Source: Candidatus Gastranaerophilales bacterium (GTDB lineage: Bacteria; Cyanobacteriota; Vampirovibrionia; Gastranaerophilales; Gastranaerophilaceae). Taken from it: 64,000 nucleotides of DNA. The position numbers were made by a program, and so were the translations under genes. The stretch is taken from the NCBI GenBank assembly GCA_910587055.1, contig CAJUKY010000002.1:1-64000 (forward strand). Direction: 5' to 3'. This document shows positions 44,405-53,788 of this stretch, piece by piece (position 1 is the stretch's first letter; each line of letters opens with the position of its first letter). The notes beneath the pieces are model-generated. The model was not told the origin of the DNA. It saw only the letters and a list, made by a program, of their open reading frames with translations, and made no database searches.

Positions 44405-45084
44405 TGTCCGGCAGTCTTTTTTGTTCAAAAAACGGTGAAATACATAAATACATTGTATCGCCCTCAATTTTATCTTCCGATTTTTCAAATTTAAAATCCG
44501 AAATTTTAAAAACAGAAGATGCAGGCGCTCAATGGTGCCACATAGATGTTATGGACGGGCATTTTGTACCCAATATTACAATCGGCGCCCCTGTTGTAAA
44601 ATCATTAAAAACGGCCGTAAATGCAAAGCTTGATTCCCATCTTATGATTGAAAATCCGCTTAAATATATACCTGATTTTATTGAAGCAGGTTCTGATATT
44701 ATAACATTTCATATTGAATCGGCTGAAAACGATGCTGCAGAGTGTATTCGCCTTATTAAAGAATCAGGAAGACTTGCAGGGATTTCAATTAAGCCGAAAA
44801 CGCCCGTAAGTACCATTGCTCCGTATATTGATAAAGTGGATATGGTGCTTGTAATGACGGTTGAGCCGGGATTTTCGGGGCAAAAATTTATGAGCGATGC
44901 GGCAGAAAAAATAAAAACAGTAAAAGAACTGGCGCCATCCGGTTTAATAATTCAGGTGGACGGCGGCATAAACGATAAAACTGCAGGAATTTGCGCCGAA
45001 TATGGTGCAAATTGTTTTGTTGCGGGAAATTATATTTATAAAAGCCCAGATATAGAAAAAGCTGTCGCATCTTTATTGGATTGA
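44404..45084 (+). CDS. rpe: Ribulose-phosphate 3-epimerase
   Basis: This 226-aa TIM-barrel enzyme of the pentose phosphate pathway has YIVSPSILSSDFSNL, WCHIDVMDGHFVPNITIG, LMIENP, MTVEPGFSGQKF and VDGGINDKTA. The ATG overlaps the rnc stop by one base. The N-terminus is about ten residues longer than usual and contains a Cys, so a shorter start is possible. Confidence 0.93.
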   Translation: MSGSLFCSKNGEIHKYIVSPSILSSDFSNLKSEILKTEDAGAQWCHIDVMDGHFVPNITIGAPVVKSLKTAVNAKLDSHLMIENPLKYIPDFIEAGSDIITFHIESAENDAAECIRLIKESGRLAGISIKPKTPVSTIAPYIDKVDMVLVMTVEPGFSGQKFMSDAAEKIKTVKELAPSGLIIQVDGGINDKTAGICAEYGANCFVAGNYIYKSPDIEKAVASLLD

Positions 45085-45116
45085 TTTCGTAAAATCAAAG
45101 ATTTAAAATACAAGCT

Positions 45117-45728
45117 TTAAACCTCTTGCGGAGGTTTTCTTATTGAAAATTCGCATCCGCAGTAATTTTGTTTATACATATTATTATATGCGGCAATTTT
45201 TTGTGTTACGTTAAAACCGTTATTTTTCTTAAAATCGAAATCTATAAATTTAACCCCGTATATTTTTTCAGCCTTCCGCCCTGCTTCAAAAATATTTTTT
45301 GAAACCTTATGCGGGCTCACGCTCAGTGTTGTTGTAAATTGTTTAAACCCGAGCTCTTTTGCTTTTTTTGCCGCTTGATTAAGTCTTAATTCAAAGCATT
45401 TATTGCACCTTAAGCCTTTTTCAGGTTCATTTTCAAGACCTTTTACGGTTTCATAAAACACGCTTGCTTCCGCTGTTTCATAGATGAGTTCAAAGTTATA
45501 TTTTTCACAATATTTTTTTAATTCTTCATATCGCCTTATTTGTTCATTTTCAGGATAAATATTCGGATTAAAAAAATATGCAGTGGGAATATACCCGAGC
45601 ATTTTTAAATACTGGGAAGGATATCCGAAACACACAGCACAGCAGCAATGGACAAAAATCTTTCTGTCTTCTTCCTTTAAATCTTCCTTATCATATAAGG
45701 TTTTTATTTTTTTATAAAATTCTGTCAA
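45117..45728 (-). CDS. queH: Epoxyqueuosine reductase QueH
   Basis: This 203-aa enzyme performs the last step of queuosine synthesis in tRNA. It has the vicinal cysteine motif FVHCCCAVCFGYP, CNKCFELRL and the C-terminal NYCGCEFSIRK, which are the Fe-S ligands of the QueH family. Replacement of QueG by QueH is common in anaerobes. Translation appears to start at TTG (45728) with only a weak SD. It lies 15 bp after the VKOR-DsbA gene. Confidence 0.88.
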   Translation of the reverse strand: MTEFYKKIKTLYDKEDLKEEDRKIFVHCCCAVCFGYPSQYLKMLGYIPTAYFFNPNIYPENEQIRRYEELKKYCEKYNFELIYETAEASVFYETVKGLENEPEKGLRCNKCFELRLNQAAKKAKELGFKQFTTTLSVSPHKVSKNIFEAGRKAEKIYGVKFIDFDFKKNNGFNVTQKIAAYNNMYKQNYCGCEFSIRKPPQEV

Positions 45729-45743
45729 AATTTTGCCTGCATT

Positions 45744-46955
45744 CTATTTTGCGTGCCTATGCCTTGCTTTTGCCTGTTTTGTATACTCTTTAAGTTTATT
45801 ATAAGGAAGCGCTGTTTTATGTTCAATATCATCTATAACGATTGTCGGCGTACCTTTTATGCCAAAATTTATTGCTTTTTGAATTTGTTTATCAAGATTG
45901 GATTGAATTTCTTCACTGTATGCATCTTTTTTAAGCTGTTCTTTGTCTATGCCTATAACATCGGCAAGGTTTATAATATCCTCCTCATTATTTGATGGCA
46001 TGATATCATATATTGCACTTGCCATATCCCAGTATGCTCCCTGTTTTTCGGCTGCAAGCGCATATCTTGCAAGCATGCAGGCGCCGGGGTGAACGTCGTT
46101 TGTTAATGCGGGGTTGCATTTGGTATCAAGCGGGAAATTAATATGGTAAACAACAACATCTTTTTCTTCTTTAATAAGTTTGTGAAGCATTATGTTTGAA
46201 AGTTTGCAGAAGGGACAAAGAAAATCACTGTATATATAAATAACTATTTCAGAATCTGGATTACCCAGAGTGTTCCCTTTGACAGCATATGGATTTTTCT
46301 TCATGTTTTGAAATTCAAGGAAGGATTTTTCTATTTCCTTATTTGCCCTTTGCTCTTTCAAGGCGGGTGACATTACAAGTGAAACCGTTGTGTATGTTAA
46401 AACCCCTATTCCTGCTATAAGTACTATAAAAAATAATATTAAATATTTTTTAACGCCTGCAATAAAATCCGCAAATGTATTTTTGATATCTGAAATAAAG
46501 AACCCTTTATCTTTTGCGGTGAGCGCCACGGCTAAATCAATAAAATAGGTTATAAAACACAGTATGCAGACCTTTTTAATTACAAAAAATGAAATCGATG
46601 CAAGAATCATGGAACAGCAGAATGAAAAAAGCCCTATGCTTGCAATATAGCTTGAAGGGTTTTTGAAAACCTTTAATATTTCAATATTGAATTTTTCGTT
46701 AATTTTATCGACATATGTTAAGAAAAGCAGAATTGAATATAAAATTACGCCCCATATTGCAAGGGGAATGCCCAAAAACAGGGCGTATTCGGTTTTTGCA
46801 ACACCATCGCAGTCAATAACACTGTTTATGGCGCAAAAGCTGGGGTCTGCTCCTGTTAAAAAATTTTCTTTAAAGTATATATAAACAAGGTCAAATGTTA
46901 AAATAAGAGCTATTATTAAAAGTATAGTTAATATTATTCTTTTATTTTTTGTCAT
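45744..46955 (-). CDS. VKOR-DsbA fusion, disulfide bond formation
   Basis: This 403-aa membrane protein has about five helices, with VKOR cysteines in DPSFCAINSVIDCDG and the redox pair CILCF. A C-terminal periplasmic thioredoxin/DsbA domain carries the CPFC active site (YSDFLCPFCKL) and a cis-Pro loop (GTPTIVI). VKOR oxidises the fused domain and passes electrons to quinone. Such fusions are well known in cyanobacteria, where they replace DsbB. The SD is GGAGA. Confidence 0.9.
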   Translation of the reverse strand: MTKNKRIILTILLIIALILTFDLVYIYFKENFLTGADPSFCAINSVIDCDGVAKTEYALFLGIPLAIWGVILYSILLFLTYVDKINEKFNIEILKVFKNPSSYIASIGLFSFCCSMILASISFFVIKKVCILCFITYFIDLAVALTAKDKGFFISDIKNTFADFIAGVKKYLILFFIVLIAGIGVLTYTTVSLVMSPALKEQRANKEIEKSFLEFQNMKKNPYAVKGNTLGNPDSEIVIYIYSDFLCPFCKLSNIMLHKLIKEEKDVVVYHINFPLDTKCNPALTNDVHPGACMLARYALAAEKQGAYWDMASAIYDIMPSNNEEDIINLADVIGIDKEQLKKDAYSEEIQSNLDKQIQKAINFGIKGTPTIVIDDIEHKTALPYNKLKEYTKQAKARHRHAK

Positions 46956-47281
46956 AATTTATTTTCTCTCCAATCACTCCAAACCATTATAGTATATCGC
47001 TATATGGCATTTTTTAATATTGTATAGCTTATTATAAAAACGGGCAATTTTGTGTAGCTTTTTTAGTTTTTGTAAACTAATGTAAATTTTTAAAACAATT
47101 TTCTAAAGTATTATCCCCCTCTTACCGACACATATAGTGTGAAAACCTTCGGTGTATTGGTAAATTAAAATAAAAGGTTAAGAAATGTAACATTATATAC
47201 TTTTTATGAATTCAGTATATACTTTTTGTTTTTATTAATATGTCGATAGTGAAACCAACAAATACAAAGGTGGTATAAAAA
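46956..47281. other. Intergenic region before the MGLAASQ protein gene
   Basis: This 326-bp AT-rich gap holds no ORF or tRNA that I recognise. A possible hairpin with arms TTACCGA and TTGGTAA (about 47121-47162, one wobble) contains CACA-TATAG-TGTG. Two TATATACTTTTT repeats lie at 47194-47227 (see separate entry). AAAGGTGG at 47275 is the ribosome binding site for the downstream gene. Confidence 0.4.
47194..47227 (+). promoter_or_regulatory. Two direct repeats of TATATACTTTTT
   Basis: The copies at 47194-47205 and 47216-47227 start 22 bp apart, about two helical turns. The second lies in the palindrome AGTATATACT. They may be activator or repressor sites, or tandem -10-like boxes. They precede the ATG by 55 bp. 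Confidence 0.45.
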
Positions 47282-47989
47282 ATGGGACTAGCAGCAAGTC
47301 AAGGTAGATTATTGTTATTGACTGCACGTAAGAGCGATTTAGAATTACAGGCACAGTGTATTACTCAGCAGCGTCTTTTACTTGCAACGCAACAAGAAAC
47401 TATCGCTGATGAATATGCAGATGCAACAAATAACCAGCTTTACCAGGTAAGATTGCCAGGTTCTAGCGAATACACTCCTTTGACGGTTTATTCACTGAAC
47501 GAGCTTTTTTACGGTACAGATGCAACAACCGATGCTCAAAGAGAAGAGGCAAGAAAAGAATTCCACACACCAAAAGGAAATGATCGAAATGGTGCAGCAT
47601 ACGGTATCTGGGATAAAGGTAAACAAGAATGGATTGACCCAAAAAAACTGCAGGATGATGCGGGTGATACACCTGATACAAGAATGCAGCAAAACCTTTT
47701 ATATGGTTCATGGGTAATTAGAACTCCCGATGAAGAATCAAGCTCAGGCTGGTCCGATGTTATGATTGGTGCTGATGCAAGATTTAGACAATCATACTAT
47801 ACGGCAGATGATAACGCTGCAAAAGCAAAATATGATTCAGCCATGGCTCGTGTACAGCGTCTTGATAAACAGCTTGAATTAAAATTAAATCAGGTTGAAA
47901 CCCAGCATAAGGCTGTTGAAACCGAAATTGAATCTGTTGATAAAGTTATTTCAAACAATATCGAAAGCTCATTCAAATACTTCAGCTAA
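47282..47989 (+). CDS. Lineage-type protein with flagellin-like end-conserved layout
   Basis: This 235-aa protein has an N-terminal helix region (MGLAASQGRLLLLTARKSD, then LELQAQCITQQRLLLATQQE). The central part is polar and loop-rich (about 60-165). The C-terminal coiled coil (about 175-230) ends in VDKVISNNIESSFKYFS. Helical ends around a variable middle is the layout of flagellin, hook and T3SS axial proteins. I recall similar proteins in gut Gastranaerophilales, but function is unknown. CGT codons for Arg and an AAAGGTGG SD suggest high expression. It is isolated, with its own terminator. Confidence 0.65.
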   Translation: MGLAASQGRLLLLTARKSDLELQAQCITQQRLLLATQQETIADEYADATNNQLYQVRLPGSSEYTPLTVYSLNELFYGTDATTDAQREEARKEFHTPKGNDRNGAAYGIWDKGKQEWIDPKKLQDDAGDTPDTRMQQNLLYGSWVIRTPDEESSSGWSDVMIGADARFRQSYYTADDNAAKAKYDSAMARVQRLDKQLELKLNQVETQHKAVETEIESVDKVISNNIESSFKYFS

Positions 47990-48010
47990 TCAAAAAAGAT
48001 ATAATATTAA

Positions 48011-48041
48011 AAAACCGGCTCAAATTAAAAGCCGGTTTTTT
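48011..48041. terminator. Bidirectional terminator between the MGLAASQ gene and hisF
   Basis: The stem AAAACCGGCT/AGCCGGTTTT (48011-48020 with 48030-48039) is flanked by A- and T-runs. It lies between convergent genes. Confidence 0.85.
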
Positions 48042-48051
48042 AATACTTTGC

Positions 48052-48813
48052 TTATACTTTTCTTGTTTCTATTCCTGCTTTTAAAAGCTCGGTTTTTAGC
48101 TTTTTTACGGGTAATGTATCAAAATGAAAAATAGAGGCTGCAAGTGCGGCATCAACATTTGTTTTATTAAATACATCAATAAAATGAGCACTGTCAGGGC
48201 CTGCACCGCCCGAAGCTATGACCGGAATTTGCACATTTTTTGATACAAGATTATTCATATCGATATCAAATCCTTTTTGTGTACCGTCATAATCCATTGA
48301 AGTTAAAAGTATTTCGCCTGCACCGCGCTTCTCAGCTTCTTTTGCCCAATCTAAAAGCTTAATACCCGTATTTTTTTGCCCTGCATGTATAAAGACATAA
48401 TATTCATCATCAATTTTTTTAGCATCAATTGCAACAACAATGCATTGTGAACCAAAATATTCCGCACAATTATTTATGATATCAGGATTTTTTACTGCAG
48501 CGGAATTAAACGAAATTTTATCGGCTCCTGCCGCAAGAATTGCCCTGATATCTTCAATATCCGAAATTCCGCCGCCGACGGTAAAGGGAATAAAAACTTC
48601 TTTTGCAACATGCTCTACAAGCTCTATTATTGTTTTTCTTTTTTCATTTGTTGCCGTTATATCAAGAAAAACAAGTTCATCTGCGCCTTCATTTGAATAT
48701 TTTTTAGCAAGAGCAACCGGGTCGCCTGCGTATCTCAAGTTCTCAAAATTTACGCCTTTAACGGTTTTTCCGTCTTTAACATCAAGGCATGGAATTATTC
48801 TTTTAGTTAACAT
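48052..48813 (-). CDS. hisF: Imidazole glycerol phosphate synthase subunit HisF
   Basis: This 253-aa TIM-barrel cyclase subunit forms IGP and AICAR. The N-terminal [46 protein letters not shown] and VIASGGAG segments are diagnostic. It is isolated from other his genes here. The GGDEF gene lies upstream on the same strand, 17 bp away. Confidence 0.95.
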   Translation of the reverse strand: MLTKRIIPCLDVKDGKTVKGVNFENLRYAGDPVALAKKYSNEGADELVFLDITATNEKRKTIIELVEHVAKEVFIPFTVGGGISDIEDIRAILAAGADKISFNSAAVKNPDIINNCAEYFGSQCIVVAIDAKKIDDEYYVFIHAGQKNTGIKLLDWAKEAEKRGAGEILLTSMDYDGTQKGFDIDMNNLVSKNVQIPVIASGGAGPDSAHFIDVFNKTNVDAALAASIFHFDTLPVKKLKTELLKAGIETRKV

Positions 48814-48830
48814 TAAAAATTTGCCTTTTA

Positions 48831-49706
48831 TTAAAAATCAAGGTTTAATTTTGAAAATTGTACAATCTGGTTTTTACCGCGTTTTTTGGCGCTGTATAAG
48901 GCATGTTCTGCGTATCTTATAATTGTATTTGAATTTTCTTCAACATTTTCTAAGAAAGGATATGCTGAAATGCCGCCTGATATTGTAATTGGATGTCTTT
49001 CTTCTTCTGAAGCGGGAATAAATTCCATTTTTTCTATATCGCGGCGGAAACGTTCGGCGAAAATAAATGCCTGATCTTCAGATGTGTTTGGAAGAACAAG
49101 AATAAATTCTTCATCGCCGTAACGTGTTAATATATCTTCCTTTCTAATCAGCGCTTCAAGCATTTGGGCAACTTTTTTCAGCAAAACATCGCCCCAATCA
49201 TAACCGTACATATCATTTACGGTTTTAAAGAAATCAATATCGATTAAAACGCAGGAAAGGCTTGTACCATACCTTTTTGCACGTGAAATTTCAGCATCAA
49301 GTCTTGAGTGAAGATATTTTCTGTTATACAGGCCTGTTAATTCATCGGTAACTGCAATAGTTTTCAAACTGTTTTTATACTTCATAACCTTTCCCAATGA
49401 ATTAATCCTTGTGGTCAATTCTGTGTTGTTGACGGGGCGTTTGATATAATCAAAACTTTCTGCATGTATAACTAAATCTTCGGGGATTTCATCCGTTACA
49501 ATTAAAACTCCTGCGTCAAATTTTGTTACGGCGCATACCTCTCTCACTTTATCTAGAGGCATATCAAATACCATAACCGTAGGGTTTACTTCTTTATAAT
49601 TTTCAATATCGGAAACCCCGAAGCTTCTTACCATGTAATCACCGCTCATCATAAGAGTTTCTTCAAGGCTGCTTTGAGAATTGTCGCTGTAAATAATTAC
49701 GTTCAT
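48831..49706 (-). CDS. Receiver-GGDEF protein with GDEEF active-site variant
   Basis: This 291-aa protein has a divergent receiver domain (D48 in VFDMP, KRP at 89-91). A GGDEF domain follows with the helix signature [23 protein letters not shown] and the active-site loop RYGDEEF. The canonical GGDEF reads GDEEF (197-201), so the second glycine is replaced by Asp while an acidic third residue is kept. Catalysis may be reduced or lost. No EAL domain is present. It is probably cotranscribed with the downstream hisF. Confidence 0.85.
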   Translation of the reverse strand: MNVIIYSDNSQSSLEETLMMSGDYMVRSFGVSDIENYKEVNPTVMVFDMPLDKVREVCAVTKFDAGVLIVTDEIPEDLVIHAESFDYIKRPVNNTELTTRINSLGKVMKYKNSLKTIAVTDELTGLYNRKYLHSRLDAEISRAKRYGTSLSCVLIDIDFFKTVNDMYGYDWGDVLLKKVAQMLEALIRKEDILTRYGDEEFILVLPNTSEDQAFIFAERFRRDIEKMEFIPASEEERHPITISGGISAYPFLENVEENSNTIIRYAEHALYSAKKRGKNQIVQFSKLNLDF

Positions 49707-49725
49707 TTATTTTTCCTTTATTATT

Positions 49726-50103
49726 TTATTTAATATTAATTTCTAAATCTTTGACGCGATATCTTGGTATTTCAATGCTGCTTGAATTCGGCAGTTTAAT
49801 TTTTAAATTAAAAGTATCAAGAAAAATTACCTTGCACGGGCCGCTTTGCAATTCTTTTGAAAATGGCGACACTGTGTATGATATATAGTCGGCATAGATA
49901 TCAAAAGGGTTATCCTTTCTTATATATGTTTTGCTGACACCTTTTTGTTTAATCTGTATTAAACCGTCAGACACCGCTTCAAACTTGCCTTTTATACTTT
50001 GATTAGGCAAATTAAGAACATCAGCTGCAAAAGACGGCATATTTGCAATTGTTAACACAAACAAACATATATAAATTTTTAAAAATGTTTTTATTATTTT
50101 CAA
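49726..50103 (-). CDS. Hypothetical secreted protein
   Basis: This 125-aa protein has a clear signal peptide (KIIKTFLKIYICLFVLTIA, cleavage near ANMPSFAAD). A small beta-rich domain follows with no recognised family. It starts at TTG (50103), supported by AGGGA eight bases before. It is 19 bp upstream of the GGDEF gene and probably shares its transcript. Confidence 0.55.
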   Translation of the reverse strand: MKIIKTFLKIYICLFVLTIANMPSFAADVLNLPNQSIKGKFEAVSDGLIQIKQKGVSKTYIRKDNPFDIYADYISYTVSPFSKELQSGPCKVIFLDTFNLKIKLPNSSSIEIPRYRVKDLEINIK

Positions 50104-50252
50104 AATAAATTCCCTGTTGAATTATGTTGAAAACAGTATATCATATTTTCCATCATTTGGCTTATATTTTACAATCCTTTTTCATACGTTTGAATTATTA
50201 AATTTTGTTAATTTTTTTATAAACTGTAAATATAATTAAGGAGTTTCTGGCA

Positions 50253-51566
50253 TTGCCCCGGCCGTTAAGAAAAACAGATTACTATAGTGGAAATTCTCCT
50301 GCGTATTTAAATTCATATGGTATGCAGAGAAATTCGGCACAGCCTGCTTATATGCATAGTATGCAAAATTGCAGGCATAATTTGGCATATGCAAATTTGA
50401 ATACTGCCGCATATCCTGAAATAAGAGAAAAAAGCAGAAAATTAAAACCTGCTCCGCGCAAAAGGGCAAAGAAGAAGGAGAATTCTTTTATAGCCTTATT
50501 TAAAGCACTTTTTAAGCTTACTTTTGTATTATCTTTTTTTGCGGCCTTTGTATATTATGTTCTTCCTTATAATTTTGCAAATTATTTTGAACCTATGATA
50601 TTAAACAGGTTTTTAAACAGAAATATTAATTTTAATGCAAAAGAATTTGCTGTGCCGACTGCCTCATATCTTGCAAATTCTCACTTTATGGGTGAAAGAT
50701 TAATTGTCCCTATTAGGCATAATAAAGCGCAAATGGTTCCCCTTGCCCCCGCTTCAAGGTTCTATTCTCTTGAAGATAAATTAACAATGCTTTCCGTTAA
50801 ATATCCGCAGATTGAGCCTGCTATTTATGTTTGGGATTATTCAAAATCCAGAAGTGTGGAAATTAATGCAAACGAAATTTATTCATCGGCAAGTATTATA
50901 AAACTTCCTGTTCTTGTTGAACTTTTAAGATATTCTGAATCCCTTAAAAAAGCAGGATATAAACCTGTAGAATTTAATAAAAAGTTACAGTTTAACGAAA
51001 TTTACAGAACTTCCGGTTCCGGTTCTCTTCAATATGAAAGGGCGGGAAATTACTATTCAATCAATCATCTTGCAACTATTATGATACAAAATTCCGATAA
51101 TTCTGCCACAAATATGCTTCTTGAGCAGATTAGCGGCATGGAAGGCTTAAATTCTGCCATAAGAAAATGGGGTTTAGAATCTACTCAAATTTCAAACTGG
51201 CTTCCGGATTTAAAAGGGACAAACACAATCAGCGCAAAAGATATGGCAACTCTTTTGTATAACATTGATAATCCTAAATTTTTAAACAATGATTCAAAAT
51301 ATTTAATTCAACAGTATATGTCAAATGTTAAGAATAATACGCTGATTCATGCGGGGCTTCCAAAGGAAGCTGAATTTCTCCATAAAACAGGCGATATCGG
51401 AACAATGCTTGGCGATGCGGGAATTGTCTATGCGCCGAACGGCAGGAAATATATTGTTGTTATTTTAACTAAGCGCAAATTTAATGATTATTCCGCGCGT
51501 GATTTTATTCAGCAAGCTTCAAGAATAATTTATCAATCGGTTATAGAAAACGCAGATGTATATTAA
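50253..51566 (+). CDS. Class A beta-lactamase-fold serine hydrolase, membrane-anchored
   Basis: This 437-aa protein has a Pro/Tyr/Asn-rich cytoplasmic N-terminus, one membrane helix (84-105) and a Beta-lactamase2 domain. The catalytic motifs are SIIK (S214-K217), SDN (281-283) and KTG (378-380). The Glu-containing omega-loop (ExxLN) of true class A enzymes is not found. The equivalent region reads NWLPDLKGTNTISAKDMATLL. It is more likely a peptidoglycan-binding or hydrolysing relative than a resistance enzyme. It starts at TTG with AAGGAG nine bases before. Confidence 0.78.
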   Translation: MPRPLRKTDYYSGNSPAYLNSYGMQRNSAQPAYMHSMQNCRHNLAYANLNTAAYPEIREKSRKLKPAPRKRAKKKENSFIALFKALFKLTFVLSFFAAFVYYVLPYNFANYFEPMILNRFLNRNINFNAKEFAVPTASYLANSHFMGERLIVPIRHNKAQMVPLAPASRFYSLEDKLTMLSVKYPQIEPAIYVWDYSKSRSVEINANEIYSSASIIKLPVLVELLRYSESLKKAGYKPVEFNKKLQFNEIYRTSGSGSLQYERAGNYYSINHLATIMIQNSDNSATNMLLEQISGMEGLNSAIRKWGLESTQISNWLPDLKGTNTISAKDMATLLYNIDNPKFLNNDSKYLIQQYMSNVKNNTLIHAGLPKEAEFLHKTGDIGTMLGDAGIVYAPNGRKYIVVILTKRKFNDYSARDFIQQASRIIYQSVIENADVY

Positions 51567-51593
51567 TTTTTGCGTTTTTAAATTTTAGCGTAA

Positions 51594-51626
51594 AAAATCC
51601 GCCGAAAAATAATGCCGGCGGATTTT
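51594..51626. terminator. Terminator between the beta-lactamase-fold gene and aspS
   Basis: The 11-bp perfect stem AAAATCCGCCG/CGGCGGATTTT (51594-51604 with 51616-51626) lies between two convergent genes. The A and T flanks suit both directions. Confidence 0.85.
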
Positions 51627-51648
51627 AATTACTGAGATTATTAATTTA

Positions 51649-53424
51649 TTATATCTTTACGGGGTTTCTGAGCCTTATGTGCAGTTCTCTAAGTTGTTCT
51701 TCGCTGGCAATACCCGGAGCATTGGTCATTAAATCCTTCGCTTGGGAGTTTTTCGGGAATGCAATAACATCTCTTATTGAATTTGACCTTGTTAAAAGCG
51801 CAACAAGCCTGTCTAAACCAAGTGCTAAACCGCCATGCGGAGGTGTTCCGTATTGAAATGCCGTAACAAGAAATTCAAATTTTTCTTGAATATCTTCTTC
51901 GGTAAGCCCGAGAGCCTTGAAAGCCTTTTGCTGGATTTCAGCATCATGAATTCTGATTGACCCGCCGCCAAGCTCGTTTCCGTTGTAAACAACATCATAG
52001 GCAATTGATTTAACATTTCCTTTGTCGTTTTCAAGCTTGTCAATATCTTCTTTCGCAGGCATTGTAAATGGGTGATGCATTGAAACAAATCTTTCATCTT
52101 CTTCCGAATATTCAAACAGAGGAAAATCAACTACCCACAGAAGGTCATGCCGGTCTTTGTCTATTAAACCGAGCCTGTCGCCAAAGTATAATCTGAATCG
52201 TCCTAAAACATCAAATACAACTTTTGGTTTATCTGCTACAAAGAATACTATGTCGCCTTTTTCAGCCCCTGCTCTTTTTTGAATTTCATTAATCTGTTCT
52301 TCGTTTAAAAATTTAAACACGGGAGATTTTACGGAGCCGTCTTCAAGATAAGTTACCCATGCAAGGCCTTTTGCACCAAATTTTATTGCAAGATTTCGAA
52401 CATCGTCCATCTCTTTTCTTGAATATCCTGCAATACCCGGGATTTTAATTGCGCGAACCGTTCCGCCTGCACTGATTACATTTTTAAATGCTTCAAAAGT
52501 TGATGCTTCCATAATGTCCGTTACATCAAATAATTCTAAGCCAAATCTTGTATCAGGCTTATCGGAGCCGTATTTTTCCATAGCTTCTTTCCAAGTTAAA
52601 CGCTTAAAGGGAGTTTGAATTTCAACTCCTGCAGCTTTGAAAGCATCTTTCAGCAGACCTTCTGTCATTTTCAGGATATCTTCCTGTTCAACAAAGCTCA
52701 TTTCGATATCCACCTGCGTAAATTCAGGCTGTCTGTCTGCCCTTAAATCTTCATCCCTGAAGCATTTTGCAATTTGATAGTATTTTTCAATTCCGCCTAC
52801 CATTAAAAGCTGTTTAAAAATTTGCGGAGATTGAGGCAGCGCAAAGAATTTTCCGTCAAAAACGCGGCTCGGTACAAGATAATCTCTTGCACCTTCCGGT
52901 GTTGTTTTAATTAAAATCGGAGTTTCCACTTCCATAAAATCTAAATTGTTTAAATAATTTCTGATTGAAGTTACGATTTTATGTCTCAATTTAAGATTAT
53001 TAAGCATTTTTTCGTTTCTTAAATCGAGATATCTGTATTTTAATCTTATATCTTCCGAAACATTGTCATCTTCTAGCACGAAAGGAAGTGTTTTTGCGGC
53101 TGATAAAATCGTTATTTCATCAGGATAAATTTCAATTGTTCCTGTTTTCAATTTTTCATTTATAGTGTCATCAGGTCTTTTTGAAACTTTGCCTTTAACC
53201 TGTACAACAAATTCACTTCTTAATTTCTGGAAAGTTTCATAAACATTGGGGTTGATTTTCGGGTCTGCAACTACTTGAAAAAGCCCGCTTCTGTCTCTTA
53301 TTTCAACGAAAATAATGCCGCCTAAATCGCGCACCGTTGAAACCCAGCCTGCAAGCGTACATTCTTTTCCGATAAATTCTTCGGTTATTTCCGTACAATT
53401 TTGTTTTTTATAGGTTAATTCCAT
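51649..53424 (-). CDS. aspS: Aspartate--tRNA ligase
   Basis: This 591-aa class II synthetase of bacterial type has an N-terminal OB-fold anticodon domain (GWVSTVRDLGGIIFVEIRDR). The catalytic motifs are TPEGARDYLVPSR, FRDEDLRADRQPEFTQ and GLALGLDRLVALL, and a GAD insertion domain is present. The anticodon-loop residue after RD is Leu rather than the His typical of many non-discriminating enzymes. That hint is not conclusive, given gatA in the same genome. The SD is AGAGGACAG. Confidence 0.95.
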   Translation of the reverse strand: MELTYKKQNCTEITEEFIGKECTLAGWVSTVRDLGGIIFVEIRDRSGLFQVVADPKINPNVYETFQKLRSEFVVQVKGKVSKRPDDTINEKLKTGTIEIYPDEITILSAAKTLPFVLEDDNVSEDIRLKYRYLDLRNEKMLNNLKLRHKIVTSIRNYLNNLDFMEVETPILIKTTPEGARDYLVPSRVFDGKFFALPQSPQIFKQLLMVGGIEKYYQIAKCFRDEDLRADRQPEFTQVDIEMSFVEQEDILKMTEGLLKDAFKAAGVEIQTPFKRLTWKEAMEKYGSDKPDTRFGLELFDVTDIMEASTFEAFKNVISAGGTVRAIKIPGIAGYSRKEMDDVRNLAIKFGAKGLAWVTYLEDGSVKSPVFKFLNEEQINEIQKRAGAEKGDIVFFVADKPKVVFDVLGRFRLYFGDRLGLIDKDRHDLLWVVDFPLFEYSEEDERFVSMHHPFTMPAKEDIDKLENDKGNVKSIAYDVVYNGNELGGGSIRIHDAEIQQKAFKALGLTEEDIQEKFEFLVTAFQYGTPPHGGLALGLDRLVALLTRSNSIRDVIAFPKNSQAKDLMTNAPGIASEEQLRELHIRLRNPVKI

Positions 53425-53788
53425 AAAACTCTGTCCTCTTTGTATATTCTTTAGCTTGATTATAAAATAAAAATATTAAAATAGGCAATTTTTATTTATG
53501 CCTAACTAATAATTCAAAACTTAATATGATTGTTTAATTTATCAAGAGGCTATATGTACCTGTAATAAAAATGACAAATATATAGACGACAGCAATTATT
53601 TTTATAAAAATAAAGATTTTGCTGCCATTTGAATATTTTTCTATATTATTTTTTATTTTGTGAATAATTTATTTTACATCTTTTCCTTGTTTTCTTTTAG
53701 CTTTGTAATACAATATTTTTGATAATATATTTTTTGCCGGGTCGGAATTAAAAACCTTACCGGCTGAATAGAAATTAAGGAGAAAAAG
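53425..53788. other. Intergenic region between aspS and metK
   Basis: This 364-bp AT-rich divergent region contains no ORF and none of the SAM riboswitch signatures I know. A large hairpin lies at 53590-53624: CAGCAA/TTGCTG arms around the 18-base palindrome TTATTTTTATAAAAATAA (53596-53613). The probable metK promoter is listed separately. AAGGAG before the metK ATG is its ribosome binding site. Confidence 0.45.
53687..53714 (+). promoter_or_regulatory. Probable metK promoter
   Basis: The -35-like TTGTTT (53687-53692), a 16-bp spacer and the -10-like TACAAT (53709-53714) leave a leader of about 68 nt before the ATG. Confidence 0.45.

Noticed and set aside
51825..52130. 101-aa ORF in another frame of aspS
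   Set aside because: It lies entirely inside aspS, with no start signal of its own.
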